Assembly: GCF_018294505.1 (NCBI RefSeq)
Contig: NC_057801.1
Span: 844,745,465 to 844,809,464, forward strand
Reading direction: 5' to 3'
Source: Triticum aestivum
Taxonomy: Eukaryota > Streptophyta > Magnoliopsida > Poales > Poaceae
DNA length: 64,000 nt
Position 1 is the stretch's first letter, and each line of letters starts with the position of its first letter. The translations under genes and the position numbers were made by a program. Below are positions 53,727 through 63,726 of the stretch, in pieces. The notes under the pieces are model-generated. The model was not told the origin of the DNA. It did no database searches and saw only the letters and a list, made by a program, of their open reading frames with translations.

Positions 53727-53984
53727 ATCCATCTCTTTCATTTCTCCATCTCCATCTCGCGGTCCAAAGAAGGCCACCGACAACACCGCTCAAGCCAAAA
53801 AAGAAGAAAGAAGCAAATAGGACGACACTGTCACCTACGCTCCATCTATCTATCTATGCTCGGTCGGACATTCCTCCTGCAAATGGTTATGGTACCATCT
53901 GCCCTTCTTTTTCCCTTGCTCTTCTTTTATTTTTATATGAAACCCAGGCAAATCATTTGCCTCATATATTAATTAAGAGAGAAG

Positions 53985-55090
53985 AGTAGAGTTTATTAGG
54001 GCTACAACACACTCCACCACCATGCAAAGGGATTACTCTCCCGGCATGATTGAATGCAACTCCTTAGCCCCGACGGCAACCCAAAGTGCTGCCTCCCCTT
54101 TGATGAGGGCTAGAATTGCAAATGGCGGTGCATTTTTGTGGCGGAACACCCGTGTATTACACTCGTTTCAGAGGGTCCAAGAGGCGAGCAAGGCAAGGGA
54201 GGCCAATGCCTTCCTGTTGGGGACGGAGGAGTCGGAGAGCGCGATCCACCACTCATTGGCGGATTCAAAATGATGCTAGATAGACATGTCGATGCTTTCG
54301 AGTTGCATCCATTCCTTGATCATGCCCCAAAGCCGAATGGAAAACCGACATATGAAAATAAGGTGGTCGACGGTTTACTGCTCACGCCTACATAAGGGAC
54401 AAAGGCCACAGTTTTGGCCATCCTGGTTTGGCCAATCTGTCCGCAGATCACACTCTGTTTTGGGCGGCCAACCAAGCGAAGAACTTCAATTTGGGAGGGG
54501 CTGAACTTTCCATATCACTTGTTCCAATGGCGAGCGGAGCATGCCATGGAACTTTGCCTTATAGGCGGAAGCTGTGGAGTAGAGCCCACTGCCAAGTGTG
54601 TTTCCACACAATTTGGTCCTCCATGTCATGTTGCAGCTGGAAGCCTCGAATGCTAGCCCAAAGTTGGAGGAATTGACAGAAGTGAGCAATCAAGAAATTG
54701 TTAGACAATTTTATTTTGGATATCCAAGCATTGTCCAAAAGTGCCCCTCTGGTTTTCGAATTCTTTCTTATGGTTGCATCATATATGAGCGGAGCAATGT
54801 CTTTGGGCTTTCTACCTTGTACCCAAGGAGCATCCCAAAAAGGCGTGCAGGCATCATTGCCAACAGTGATGGTCGTGAAGGCGTAGAAGATATCATAGTC
54901 CTTGTTGTCTCACGGGTTGCCCAAACCGACCCATACCTTGTCCGTACCAGCCCATAGGAAGGCCCTCTGAAGCGTAATGAGTTGCCGGAGTGAGCTAGTA
55001 GGCACAATGAGTGGGGTGATGAAGTAGACCGCCAGGAAGGACATAACCGACTTGACCAAGGCTGCTCTCCCAATAGCGGTAATATTTTGA
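53985..55090 (-). mobile_element. 5'-truncated, decayed LINE (RT end and zf-RVT)
   Basis: Minus-strand translation from 55080 gives IGRAALVKSVMSFLAVYF, then RAFLWAGTDKVWVG, AAQNRVWSADRL and W.LC..-type zf-RVT remnants, interrupted by stops and frameshifts. This corresponds to the C-terminal half of a plant LINE ORF2 from a different subfamily than the one at 1-4883. The 5' truncation at about 55090 is typical. Confidence 0.75.
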
Positions 55091-55827
55091 CTGGAAAAAA
55101 GTTCATTTTACTACCCTGAATAAACCTGGTGGTTCACTTTACCCCCTGATCTATTTTTCCGCTCTTTTCAACCCCCAAACAAAACCATACCGGACCAAAT
55201 ACCCCCTGGCTGGTTTGTCTCCACCTGCTGCTAACATGGCTCAAGTCAACGGTGGTATTGACCTGGGTGGGGCCCCTTGTCACGCGCGGCTGAGATGGAG
55301 CCGCCGCTGCCGCTTCGTTGGCCTCGCCGCTGCCCCCGCTCGGCGCCGACACCGGCCAGCCGCCGGAGCGCCTCCGCCCGAGCCCAGGCCAGCCTTGCGC
55401 CGCCCTGTCCTTCTCCCTCCTCTTCCTCCCTGACTCTCCCGTCTCTCTAATCCCTCTCTCACGCAGGAGCTTCTTCAATTGGTCATGGCCCCGCCGCCGT
55501 CGATTTGCTCCGTCCAGCGACCTCCGATCGACGCCACTGCCCGGATCCGAACCCCCAAGTCCGGATCCATCCATTCCCGTCGTCCGCCGTCCTCCCCTGC
55601 CCGCCGACCGCAGTCGCCGTTGCCGTTGACAGCGCCATGGCCTCCTTTGCCCCCGCACGTGGACCGCGCCGCTACCACCTGCCAGCATGGCCCCAAGGCC
55701 GTGTGCGCCTGTGCGCTTTCCCGAGGCCAATAAATCCATCCTCTCAGTCTCTTTTTCTTCCACTCTGCCCTTCCCCCTTGCTTTGCAACCGCACACTCCA
55801 CGTCCGTTGTACCTCTCCGCCCGTTAG
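55090..55827. repeat. Unclassified transposon-like segment with GC-rich core
   Basis: Edges include AGTTCATTTTACTACCCTGA and TTCACTTTACCCCCTGATCT, phrases seen at ends of grass DNA transposons; the core is GC-rich with overlapping frames on both strands. No conserved protein is recognised. Confidence 0.4.
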
Positions 55828-56616
55828 GAGTGAATTGCAAAAAACCACCACATTCCAAGTTTAATTTTGGAACTGCCACCACCTTTCTTGGCTGCCCCAA
55901 AAATCTACCGGTTTTTTGGCTAATTTTCTCAATATACACTGATCAAAATAAGGAATAAAAGTCAATTTGGTCGAAATGAGACAAAGAAAAGAGTTTAAAG
56001 ACGACTCAAATTTTTTGGAAGGATTTTGCCTTTGAAGTTTGTCAGGCAAAATTAGCCCACTTGAGTCATGAGTATAAATGAAATTTGTTTTTTCTGTACA
56101 ATTTGAAGCGAAATAATCCAATTTCTGATATATCGGGCCCATTGACCAGTGCCATGTGGCACTAAATATCAACACTTGAACAGAGGGTCCATCCGTCAGC
56201 ATCGTCTTCTCTCTCAAACCGTCTTCTCCTCGTTGGGGGCATTCCAGCGAACAACTTGCCTGCATTGGACCCACCTATCAACACACATCTTTCTCAAACC
56301 TTCTTTTCTTTGGGACATTCACTCGAACAACTTGGACAAGAGGTGGATTGCAGAGAGAAGACAGTTTGAGAGAGAAGACGATGCTGACGGGTGGATCCTT
56401 GTTCAACTTAACGGTCAACAAACAGTGTCGACCATTCAGTGCCACCTGGCACTGACCAGTGGGCCTAGTATGTCATTGGATTAATTCGCTTCAAATCAAT
56501 CGTTAGTGTTTATTGAGAAAATTAGCCAAAAACCGGCAGATTTTTGGATCACACAAGGAATGTGCTGGCAATTCCAAAACTAAACTTGAAATGTGCTGGT
56601 TTTTTGCAATTCACTC
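55828..56616. mobile_element. Foldback transposon with TIRs of about 110 bp (Mutator-like?)
   Basis: The left end GAGTGAATTGCAAAAAACCA and the inverse of the right end (GAGTGAATTGCAAAAAACCA) match, continuing through TTTAATTTTGGAA and AAAATCTACCGGTTTTTTGG-type sequence for about 110 bp. A second inverted repeat lies inside (CAGTGCCA, CGTCAGCATCGTCTTCTC). No 9-bp duplication is visible, so class is uncertain. Confidence 0.75.
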
Positions 56617-56619
56617 GGT

Positions 56620-56925
56620 CGTCAAAGAGGCGTTGCCAAACGTCCCGCAACAAGGACCGACGCGACTGCTTGCCTTTTACGACGGCGTTGTCCACCCCAG
56701 AGCCGTTTGTACCCAGGTACACTCCACCTCCCTGTTGACGACCTTCATGGCGGCCACCATGCCCGGCAGGTGTTCGGTCAAATGCCATTTACGTTAATTT
56801 CAGACGTCATGTCGTTTTTAAGAATACGAAGTATGGCGGGGTACTCGACCATGAAGGATAAGTTGTTGTGCGATGCGTGGTTGGCATTGTTGTATTAGAC
56901 TTGTTTGCATGCTATGTATGAATGA
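56620..56925 (+). pseudogene. Possible Myb/NAM-associated transposon-derived fragment
   Basis: Near 56810-56895 one frame reads RIRSMAGYSTMKDKLLCDAW, resembling the E(D/K)..LC.AW start of Myb/SANT-like proteins often found as grass repeats. The match is short. Confidence 0.35.
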
Positions 56926-57200
56926 TTTGTGGTGCTCTGCTCTGCAGTGGACTCAGCAGCTGTGTTGTGGTGATGAGAGAAGAGGAGACTTTGCCTCTCT
57001 TCTTATAGCCTTGCCAGTGCAGGGTAGAGGAGGAAGAAGACGATGCCGGCGGTTCTGACTTGGCCTTGGCTTTTCCTGCGTGATAGCTTGCCGGGCCTGG
57101 CCGGCGTGAATTAAAATCAGGCTGACTATGCATGACGTGCCTCCACGTGGGATCAGGCATGTTGCCGTGATGGCAAGCCACCACACGGTCCTACCCCGGA
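56926..57200 (-). promoter_or_regulatory. Orphan pyrophosphatase promoter (third copy)
   Basis: On the minus strand it has the G-box region (CCACGTGG at 57143-57150, TGCATAGTCAGCCTGATTTT upstream leader), GCCAAGTCAGAACC, TATA-like GGCTATAAGAAGAG (near 57000) and the leader ...CACAACACAGCTGCTGAGTCCA as in copies 1 and 2. It stops at about 56926, where unrelated sequence begins, so the gene itself is missing. Confidence 0.85.
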
Positions 57201-58229
57201 GAGGAGACTGCATCAGAACTTCACAAGTGACCGCGTGTGCATGTGCGCTAGTTTCTGTATACTACTCACATTTTTTTTACTGTGTGTATGTATGTATGTA
57301 TGGTTGATGTGGTTCTGTACCTCCGTATCTCACGCCGTTCACGACTGAGAGTTGTCCATCACGGAGTGCTTGAATTTGCTAGCTCCACTGTCGCCTGCAT
57401 CTGCCTTTTTCGCGTGCCGGTGGCCTTCCGTTCGGTTATGCTCTTGTGCTACTGTGAGCACGGTCCGTTTGATTTAATTTGAACTCTACTCTCTCGTCTT
57501 AAAATATTGTCTCAATTTTGTACTAACTCTAGTATAAGAGCATCTCCAATAGACGGTCCAAATGTAAAATACCTAACTTTTGGACTGTCTGGGGCAAAAA
57601 AGATGCTCCAACAGACGGTCCATATATGTAAAAAAAATTGAACCGCGGCTTTCTCGTGATGTAAAATACAACACCTCACGGTGCAAATTTACATCACGAG
57701 GTGCATCTGGTCCAAATTCGGCGACCGCCCGCCAACGCCCAACCGCCACTTCATTTCATTTCATAGCCGCGCTTGTTCGCCCGCCCGAACACCAGTCGGC
57801 CGGAATCCGCCGCCGCTACCGCCCAAATCCCCGCCGCCGTCGCCACCCCCGCCCCAAATCGCCGCGCCGCCCTCGCCCCCGCCGCCTCCCTCGCCGGATG
57901 CCGTCTCGCAGCCGCCCGGGCGCCGCCGAATCGGGAGGCAGCCGCGGTGGGATTCGCCTCCGGCGGTCTGGCTGCCCATGTAGGCCTCCGCCGGGTCCTT
58001 AGGCCACCGCCCGCCTCCGCCGCCCGCCGCTGCTCGCTGGCCCGCCCCGTTGCCACCGTCTCCCGGCCCCACCGCCGCCCCGCTCTGACCCTGTCCAGCC
58101 AAGCTGCCGTCGCTGCTGGCCCGTGTAATGTGCCTGTGCTGCTGCTCGTGGTGTTCGCGTCGGCTGCCGCCCGCCTCCATCGCTGCTGGCCAACAAAGGA
58201 GCACGTACAGGGGAGCTTGGGCTCTGGCC

Positions 58230-58787
58230 ATGGCGACCACGGACGAGCACGGGAGCGGTGGCAAACGACATCGATCGAAGGGGAAAAATAGAGGGATTGG
58301 GAGAGGAGCTCATCATGAGGAGGATGGCGCGCTCGGGGAGGTCAGTGATGCGGCATACCCAACCACAAACGTGTCTAGTACACAGGTCATGATGAATACA
58401 CTGATCATTGACAAGGGGTCGCAGGCGTCTGCGACAGTCGTCAACAAAGGTTTGCAAACGGAGGGTATCGTGGATGAGGTGATAACAGTGCAAGTTGACG
58501 AAACATTGGTCGAAAATATAATTAACCAAGAGGATGAAACAAATATGCAAAAGATGATGCAACTTAACAAAGGTAAAGATGGACACATACGTGTACTGTG
58601 TGGCCCCGCCTTCGTTTCATTTGTGTGTAAAGAAGGGGTCAAGTGTAGGAGCGTTGCTAGATTGAAGGAGCCCATGCAAGTGCATGCACGCACGAAGAGG
58701 GATGGTTTGTTTCCTAATCCATTTGCAAGAGAATATTACGCATGTGCCTTCAAAAAAAGAATATTACGCATGTACTTGAAGAAATAA
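58230..58787 (+). CDS. Unidentified ORF inside the Harbinger-like element
   Basis: The frame from ATG 58230 (MATTDEHGSGGKRHRSKGKN) encodes 185 aa: a basic N-terminus, an acidic/Val-rich middle (GIVDEVITVQVDETLVENII) and a C-terminus with Cys residues. An in-frame extension upstream to 58128 is possible. The composition looks like captured plant coding sequence. I do not recognise a family and cannot tell whether it is expressed. Confidence 0.35.
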   Translation: MATTDEHGSGGKRHRSKGKNRGIGRGAHHEEDGALGEVSDAAYPTTNVSSTQVMMNTLIIDKGSQASATVVNKGLQTEGIVDEVITVQVDETLVENIINQEDETNMQKMMQLNKGKDGHIRVLCGPAFVSFVCKEGVKCRSVARLKEPMQVHARTKRDGLFPNPFAREYYACAFKKRILRMYLKK

Positions 58788-58789
58788 CA

Positions 58790-59500
58790 AGACTTGGAGA
58801 ATAAAAAGGAAAGAGCCTACACACAAATTTGTTAGTCATGCTTCGTGGAATATAGAAAGACCCGATTTTCCTGGGCTAGAAAATAGGAAGAGAAGAAGCA
58901 TGCACGTACATGCAGATATATTCCCAAGGCCAGGTGTGTACGTTTGGAGAAGGAAAATCAAAGGTGGTTAAAAACGACTAGGAAAAATCCTACGAGCAAG
59001 GAGGAAAGAAATACACGCACGCCGGCCTGCGTGCCGTGTCTAGGCCGTACTCATCTGAGTCGGTTGTACACATGCTATATATATTTTCTGCTATCGCGAC
59101 TTTTGATTAGTTTTTAGGATATATTTTCTACAGGTTAGACAACATGTGTATCGAATATTAAGCGGCCCTCTTTGAGTGCCGTTGTTATTTATTTTGTGTG
59201 ATTTTTCTGCGTGAAAGTTGCACTTGGCTTGAGGTCCGTCGTTCTCGACGGGTTGCGTGCTGGTTACGTCTACTTCGGCGGGAGGTTGCTCGTGTGTCGA
59301 GGGATTGTCCGTTGGTCGTCGTTACCCCTACTTCAGGTTACGCGTCCTGCTCGTGTAATTGGGAGTATTTTTTATCGGTGGATCTTGGAGGTTATTGCAT
59401 TGTAAAAGATCGGGCCAAACCAGCGGCACGTCCGACGTCGTGCCTTCATCAGTCAGGGAGAGCTTGATGGCGGATGAAGGCGGCCGACGTCCCGAGGTTG
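58790..59500. other. Harbinger-like element interior, no gene
   Basis: AT-rich and G/T-rich sequence without recognised coding content up to the subterminal repeats. Confidence 0.35.
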
Positions 59501-59759
59501 AAGAAGACGATCAAGGCGATTTTACATCTTCATTTTGGACCATCTGTTGGAGTTGCTCTTTTGGACCATCAATTTGGACCATCTTTTGAAGTTGAGCTTT
59601 TTTCGGAGCTCCAAAACGCACTTTTTGACGGTCCAAATTTTATATCTCTGGTTTTGGACCGCCAAAGTTTGGACCATCTATTGTAGATGCTCTAAAGTTG
59701 TATAAACTTGAGACACTTATTTTGAGACGAAGGGAGTATATAATCACTGATCAAAATTA

Positions 59760-59905
59760 TTAAAAAAAACCACGTGATCCAGCGAACGCCAACGAACCAA
59801 AAAGGTTCACGCGGCCATTCTAGGCAGGCGCTTTCGTCGTGCGTCCGCTCCAGGCGCGTGCCACCGCCATGCATGCGAACCACCACTAGAGCACGACGCG
59901 CTTTC
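59760..59905 (-). repeat. Unit spacer block, third copy
   Basis: ACGTGATCCAGCGAACGCCAAC and GGCAGGCGCTTTCGTCGTGC are the reverse complement of 33835-33905 (GACGAAAGCGCCTACCTAG, GGCGTTCGCTGGCTCACG). This keeps the order pyrophosphatase promoter - spacer - P1BS - block C found in copy 1. Confidence 0.8.
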
Positions 59906-60379
59906 TCTACGAATTTCACCGGGCACCAGCGTATAGGGTAGGTACTAGACGACGTACCAGTATGCAGCAGCTCCGTCGGACTCGGTCTGTCTTGTAATTT
60001 TATGTCACCTCACTGTCATCAATCAAAAAGAAAAAAGCGTGGTAAATTTCGCTGCGCACTGGCACGGCGACCTCTTCTGTTCGTCCGTCCGTCCGTCGGT
60101 CACCGCGCGCGCGCGCTCATCTCCACAGACCCAGCTGGATGCACTCGAGTGGTCAGGATTTTGAATTCTTCTAGTACCACTTACCAGAGTTACAAAGAAA
60201 GTAGCTGAGGTAATTAAATCGCAGACGACCACACCGCTGCTGCCCGGGCGCATAGCCTTACCAGTCTTCTGTAGCAGCTGCCTCCGTTAAAGTAAGACCA
60301 ACTTGAGAAGCCTGCGTAAGCTGGCCGTATGACAGGACGACGACGACGACGACGACGATGACGATGATGCTGATGATTG

Positions 60380-60404
60380 GGATATCCCGTCCGTCAGAAT
60401 ATCC
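60380..60404 (-). promoter_or_regulatory. Paired P1BS sites, copy g
   Basis: GGATATCC 60380-60387 and GAATATCC 60397-60404, both GNATATNC. It is the inverted counterpart of copy c (33031-33057), with ACCAACTTGAGAAGC on the same side. Confidence 0.65.
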
Positions 60405-60569
60405 ATCCTTCTTCCTGTCTGAAAACTACTGTAGGAGCCACCGACAGCAGCCAATTGCTAGTAGCAGTAGTAAAGATTCAGTCCAACTAGTAATTAACAT
60501 TTTTTTTGAAAAAACTACTACTTTCTGGCAGTGTTAAAAAATATCTTACATTATGAGACGGAGGGAATG

Positions 60570-60830
60570 GTAATTAACCTTGCTCTTGTGTTGCTTGCAT
60601 TTTCATGTCTTCCCGCCCCGTGTGGGCGGACTCAACTGACACATGCTTGCACTGCACCGACACGCTCCAGCGCCATATTGTAACCGATGGCATTGGCATT
60701 GTCCCCATTCGGATCCCTCTACCTGTCTTTGTTTTCCATGCCGGTTGGTTCTTTGGGCAAGAATAGAATTGAATAGAACAGATGCTTAGCTTAGCATCCA
60801 CAGCTAGATCACTCCCAGCTAGGCCCGTAT
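60570..60830 (-). repeat. Unit block C, third copy (inverted)
   Basis: Reverse complement of 32580-32850: ATTCTTGCCCAAAGAACC, GGATGCTAAGCTAAGCATCT, GCAAGCATGTGTCAGTTGAG. Confidence 0.85.
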
Positions 60831-61540
60831 ATAAATAATACGCAGTCGTACCAAACGAATCAGATGATATATATCCCTTCGCATATGCCACATTACCAAA
60901 TAAAATTATTGAGACACACTAGTATACGATTCGCCAGTAGATCTCCCCCTCCCTCCCTCCCTCCCCGGCTGCCTGCAAATCAACCATCTGTTTGTCTATC
61001 TATGTGTCCAAGTCTAACGGTTCCACTTGGAGGCAAATCAATTAACTGAACCTGCTCTAAGAGACTAAGACAGTCGTAACTTTGCCCGCGCGCCTGCCAG
61101 ATGCAACAAGGATCGGCCTGTTGCTGAATCTGAATCTGCTCTGCCGTCGCTTGCATTCGATTCTGTTTGTTTGTTTGCCTGCATGTCTTTCATATACTGA
61201 AGAGCCACCACAGTTGTATTCTTTTTTCCCTGTCTGCACGACTAGCAGCAGCACTTAATGTATCTCCCATCATATATCGTTTCCTTTGACCACGATCAAT
61301 ACATAAATACCCTGCAAAAAAAAGATCAGTGCATACATGGGTGCACGTTTAATTAGTTATTAACCCTTCCTTTTCATTGTGATGAACACAGCCAACGATA
61401 GATCTTCACACATTCATACCAATTGACTTACCGTTGAACGATTGTTCTAAGGTTCAGGCTTACAAAGAATGCCTAATTAATTGAGGAGCATGAGGGGGCT
61501 AATATATACTCTTCGTCTCAAAATAAGTGTCTCAAATTTA

Positions 61541-61650
61541 GGACTCCCTCGGTCCCTAAATATTTGTCTTTCTAGATATTTTAAGAAATGACTACATGCG
61601 TAGAAAAATGAGTGAATCACACCCTAAAATATTTAGGAACGTAGGGAGTA
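61541..61650. mobile_element. Stowaway MITE inside a Stowaway remnant
   Basis: GACTCCCTCGGTCCCTAAAT start and ATTTAGGAACGTAGGGAGTA end. Directly before it, TACTCTTCGTCTCAAAATAA is the left arm of another Stowaway. Confidence 0.75.
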
Positions 61651-62212
61651 TAACTTTAGTACTTACAGTGACCTATAGTATTCAAGCATCCACAATTAGT
61701 CGTGTGCTCCAGCTAATTAACCGCGCTCCATTAGTTAATCATTTTGATCCATACACCGATGGAGTATAGTAATTTAACTGCAGACAACGACGTGCTGCTC
61801 GACATTTCTTCTCCTTTTCTCCAGCTACGCATATATACATCAAACTGCCCGCATCGTAGATTCGTACTGTACTCCGTTAAGAGAGTGCCTTTTAATTAAT
61901 ACAATAAAACATTGATTGATGTAGTACAAGGACCGACGGTGACCTACCGCTTCCAAGTTTGTTAAGCAAAAAAGTTGTGACTCTTTGCTGGTTACAGATG
62001 GAGATTTATTTAATTCAAGCACTTTAGGCGCAGTTTTATTAAAAATACACTATTCTAATATTGTCGGTGCAGGCAAGCAAGCAGTATCTATGCTTTGATG
62101 ATACACACAACACACACACGCTCCTCGTGATACTTATGCGCTTTGGTGGTACTCAATCAGGCACTGACAAACACGATCAACAACGGGCAATTAATTAGTC
62201 GCTTGTACGACA

Positions 62213-62329
62213 TACTTCCTCCGTTCGGAATTACTCGTCCAAAAAATGAATGTATCTAGATGTATTTTAGTTGTAGATATATCCATTTTTATTCATTTTT
62301 TTGACAAGTAATTCCGAACGGATGGAATA
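62213..62329. mobile_element. Stowaway MITE
   Basis: TACTTCCTCCGTTCGGAATT start and AATTCCGAACGGATGGAATA end with a matching foldback; same subfamily as the split one at 37565-42074. Confidence 0.85.
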
Positions 62330-62498
62330 TATCGTATATGTTGCGATTGGAGGAAGGTGGTGGCATCCAATTGCGATTGCATGCGGTTGAGCTGGATCGA
62401 TCGACCGGGAGATGGGATTGAACCATCAATATGTATGTGGCTGTTACGGGCAAGCGAGAAACTGCCAATTAAGCAGCTGGTGACAACGACGATGATGT

Positions 62499-62523
62499 GG
62501 ATATCCAGTCCGTCAGAATATCC
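62499..62523 (-). promoter_or_regulatory. Paired P1BS sites, copy h
   Basis: GGATATCC 62499-62506 and GAATATCC 62516-62523, both GNATATNC, 17 bp apart. The inverted counterpart of the decayed site at 31.4 kb; here it is intact. Confidence 0.65.
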
Positions 62524-62599
62524 ATCTGTCCATCACATCTGAAACTGTCTATCTATCGACCGATCTCTGCTTACACGCACGCCACCTACGACTCCTACT

Positions 62600-63640
62600 A
62601 CCGTCAGTACTGCTGTAGTGTACCCACATAGTTGTCACCATTAGGAGGGTCCTGTCTGAGTTAGTGTCGACAAAAGCGGCAGGAGATCACTTATCTATTT
62701 TTTTTAATGTTGGTAGGAGATCTACCAAATTCATTGATCAGGAGGAGTCACAAAAAGAATCCCCCAAACAGGCTTGTCTGGGTTTAGTCACAATACTTTT
62801 CACTTGTTTGCTAGACTATCACTGACATTCGACGATCTCGATTCGACCAAAGGACCTAAACATTCATCCGGCTAGGATGCAACCAAATATAAAACAAATA
62901 AAACTGTTTTCGAATGTTGTGAGCTACTTAGCCTCATGTCCAGTGAAATGAGTGAAATTCAGTGAGCTTCACCAACATCTCACCGAAAGTGAAAAACCAT
63001 GAGCTGCTAGAGACCTCTCCTTGAGTGTGGTGCACATAGGCTACTGGCAGGGGTTATCGTCATCGATCGTGCAGACTATGCCGTTGGTGCACACACACAA
63101 CAGGCACGCGTGTGTGTCTCATTTTCTCATGATACTTTGGCGACACTCAATCCCGTGGGCTTCAACCATGGAAACTTAATTGATGAGATTTTTACATACT
63201 CCCTTTACTTTTATATACAATGCCACAAACCGAGATTACAGGTACCAAGATAATTAATACTCCATTTACTGAAAATAATTAATACGCCGCATGCATGCAA
63301 GGAAGGAATAGGAAGTTGAGCAGGCGTTGAGCAACGAAGTAACCGTGTGTCATTATGAAGTGATAAACAATTTGATAGTATGAGGGAGTATCATTAATTT
63401 TTATCTCGATTAATGTTGGTGGTTTTTCATAAATGTAAATGTATTTTTCATAGTGTCAATGTTTAAAGAAAATGAAGGTGTACTAGCGATCAACAACGCA
63501 ATATTTGTTCATTATTTAACTCACGGTGATTAGCTTGCTGCTGGTACGGCATAATATGTGTTTGTAACTGACTGGTCAGTTGGGCAGTCATGCGCGTTTG
63601 ATGGATGGATCGGTGGCTGGAATCGCACCATCATCTAGTA
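62600..63640. other. Spacer, no gene
   Basis: AT-rich. Contains a leader-like remnant (GCACACACACAACAGGCACG near 63090), a fragmentary Stowaway pair (ACTCCCTTTACTTTTATATA at 63200, GAGGGAGTA near 63382) and nothing coding. Confidence 0.4.
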
Positions 63641-63705
63641 GCTGTTACGGCCAAGCAAACTAGTTAGGCAGCTGGTGACGATGAAGTCGACGCCAACGAT
63701 GATAT

Positions 63706-63726
63706 GGATATGCCGTCAGAATATCT
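63706..63726 (-). promoter_or_regulatory. Damaged P1BS pair, copy i
   Basis: GGATATGC 63706-63713 matches GNATATNC, but the partner GAATATCT (63719-63726) lacks the final C. The upstream GCTGTTACGGCCAAGCAAAC is as in the other units. The last 270 bp of the window show nothing further. Confidence 0.5.

Larger units (their letters stand above)
57538..59692. mobile_element. PIF/Harbinger-like element, 2155 bp, non-autonomous, with acquired gene sequence
   Basis: Terminal inverted repeats GAGCATCTCCAATAGACGGT and GAGCATCTACAATAGATGGT; 3-bp duplications TAA at 57535-57537 and 59693-59695. Subterminal copies of GGTCCAAA/TTTGGACC motifs occur at both ends. No transposase is recognised. The interior is GC-rich at 57750-58260 and holds a 219-codon frame. 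Confidence 0.85.
57487..59738. mobile_element. Stowaway MITE split by a 2.2-kb insertion
   Basis: The left half 57487-57534 (TACTCTCTCGTCTTAAAATA...CTAGTA) and right half 59696-59738 (AAACTTGAGACACTTATTTT...AGGGAGTA) form one Stowaway. The TAA at each break is the duplication of the inner element. Confidence 0.88.
60930..62600 (-). repeat. Unit U2', inverted copy of 30930-32560
   Basis: In mirror order: CCTCCAAGTGGAACCGTTAG (61015-61034, minus), GAATCGAATGCAAGCGACGG, AACAAACTTGGAAGCGGTAG, CATCAATCAATGTTTT, CGAGGAGCGTGTGTGTGTTG, CCGCATGCAATCGCAATTGG. Two Stowaways are inserted here but not in U2. Confidence 0.82.

Noticed and set aside
55134..55796. A 220-codon minus-strand ORF.
   Set aside because: Gly/Arg-rich with equal-length frames opposite, and bounded by transposon-like ends; no homology recognised.
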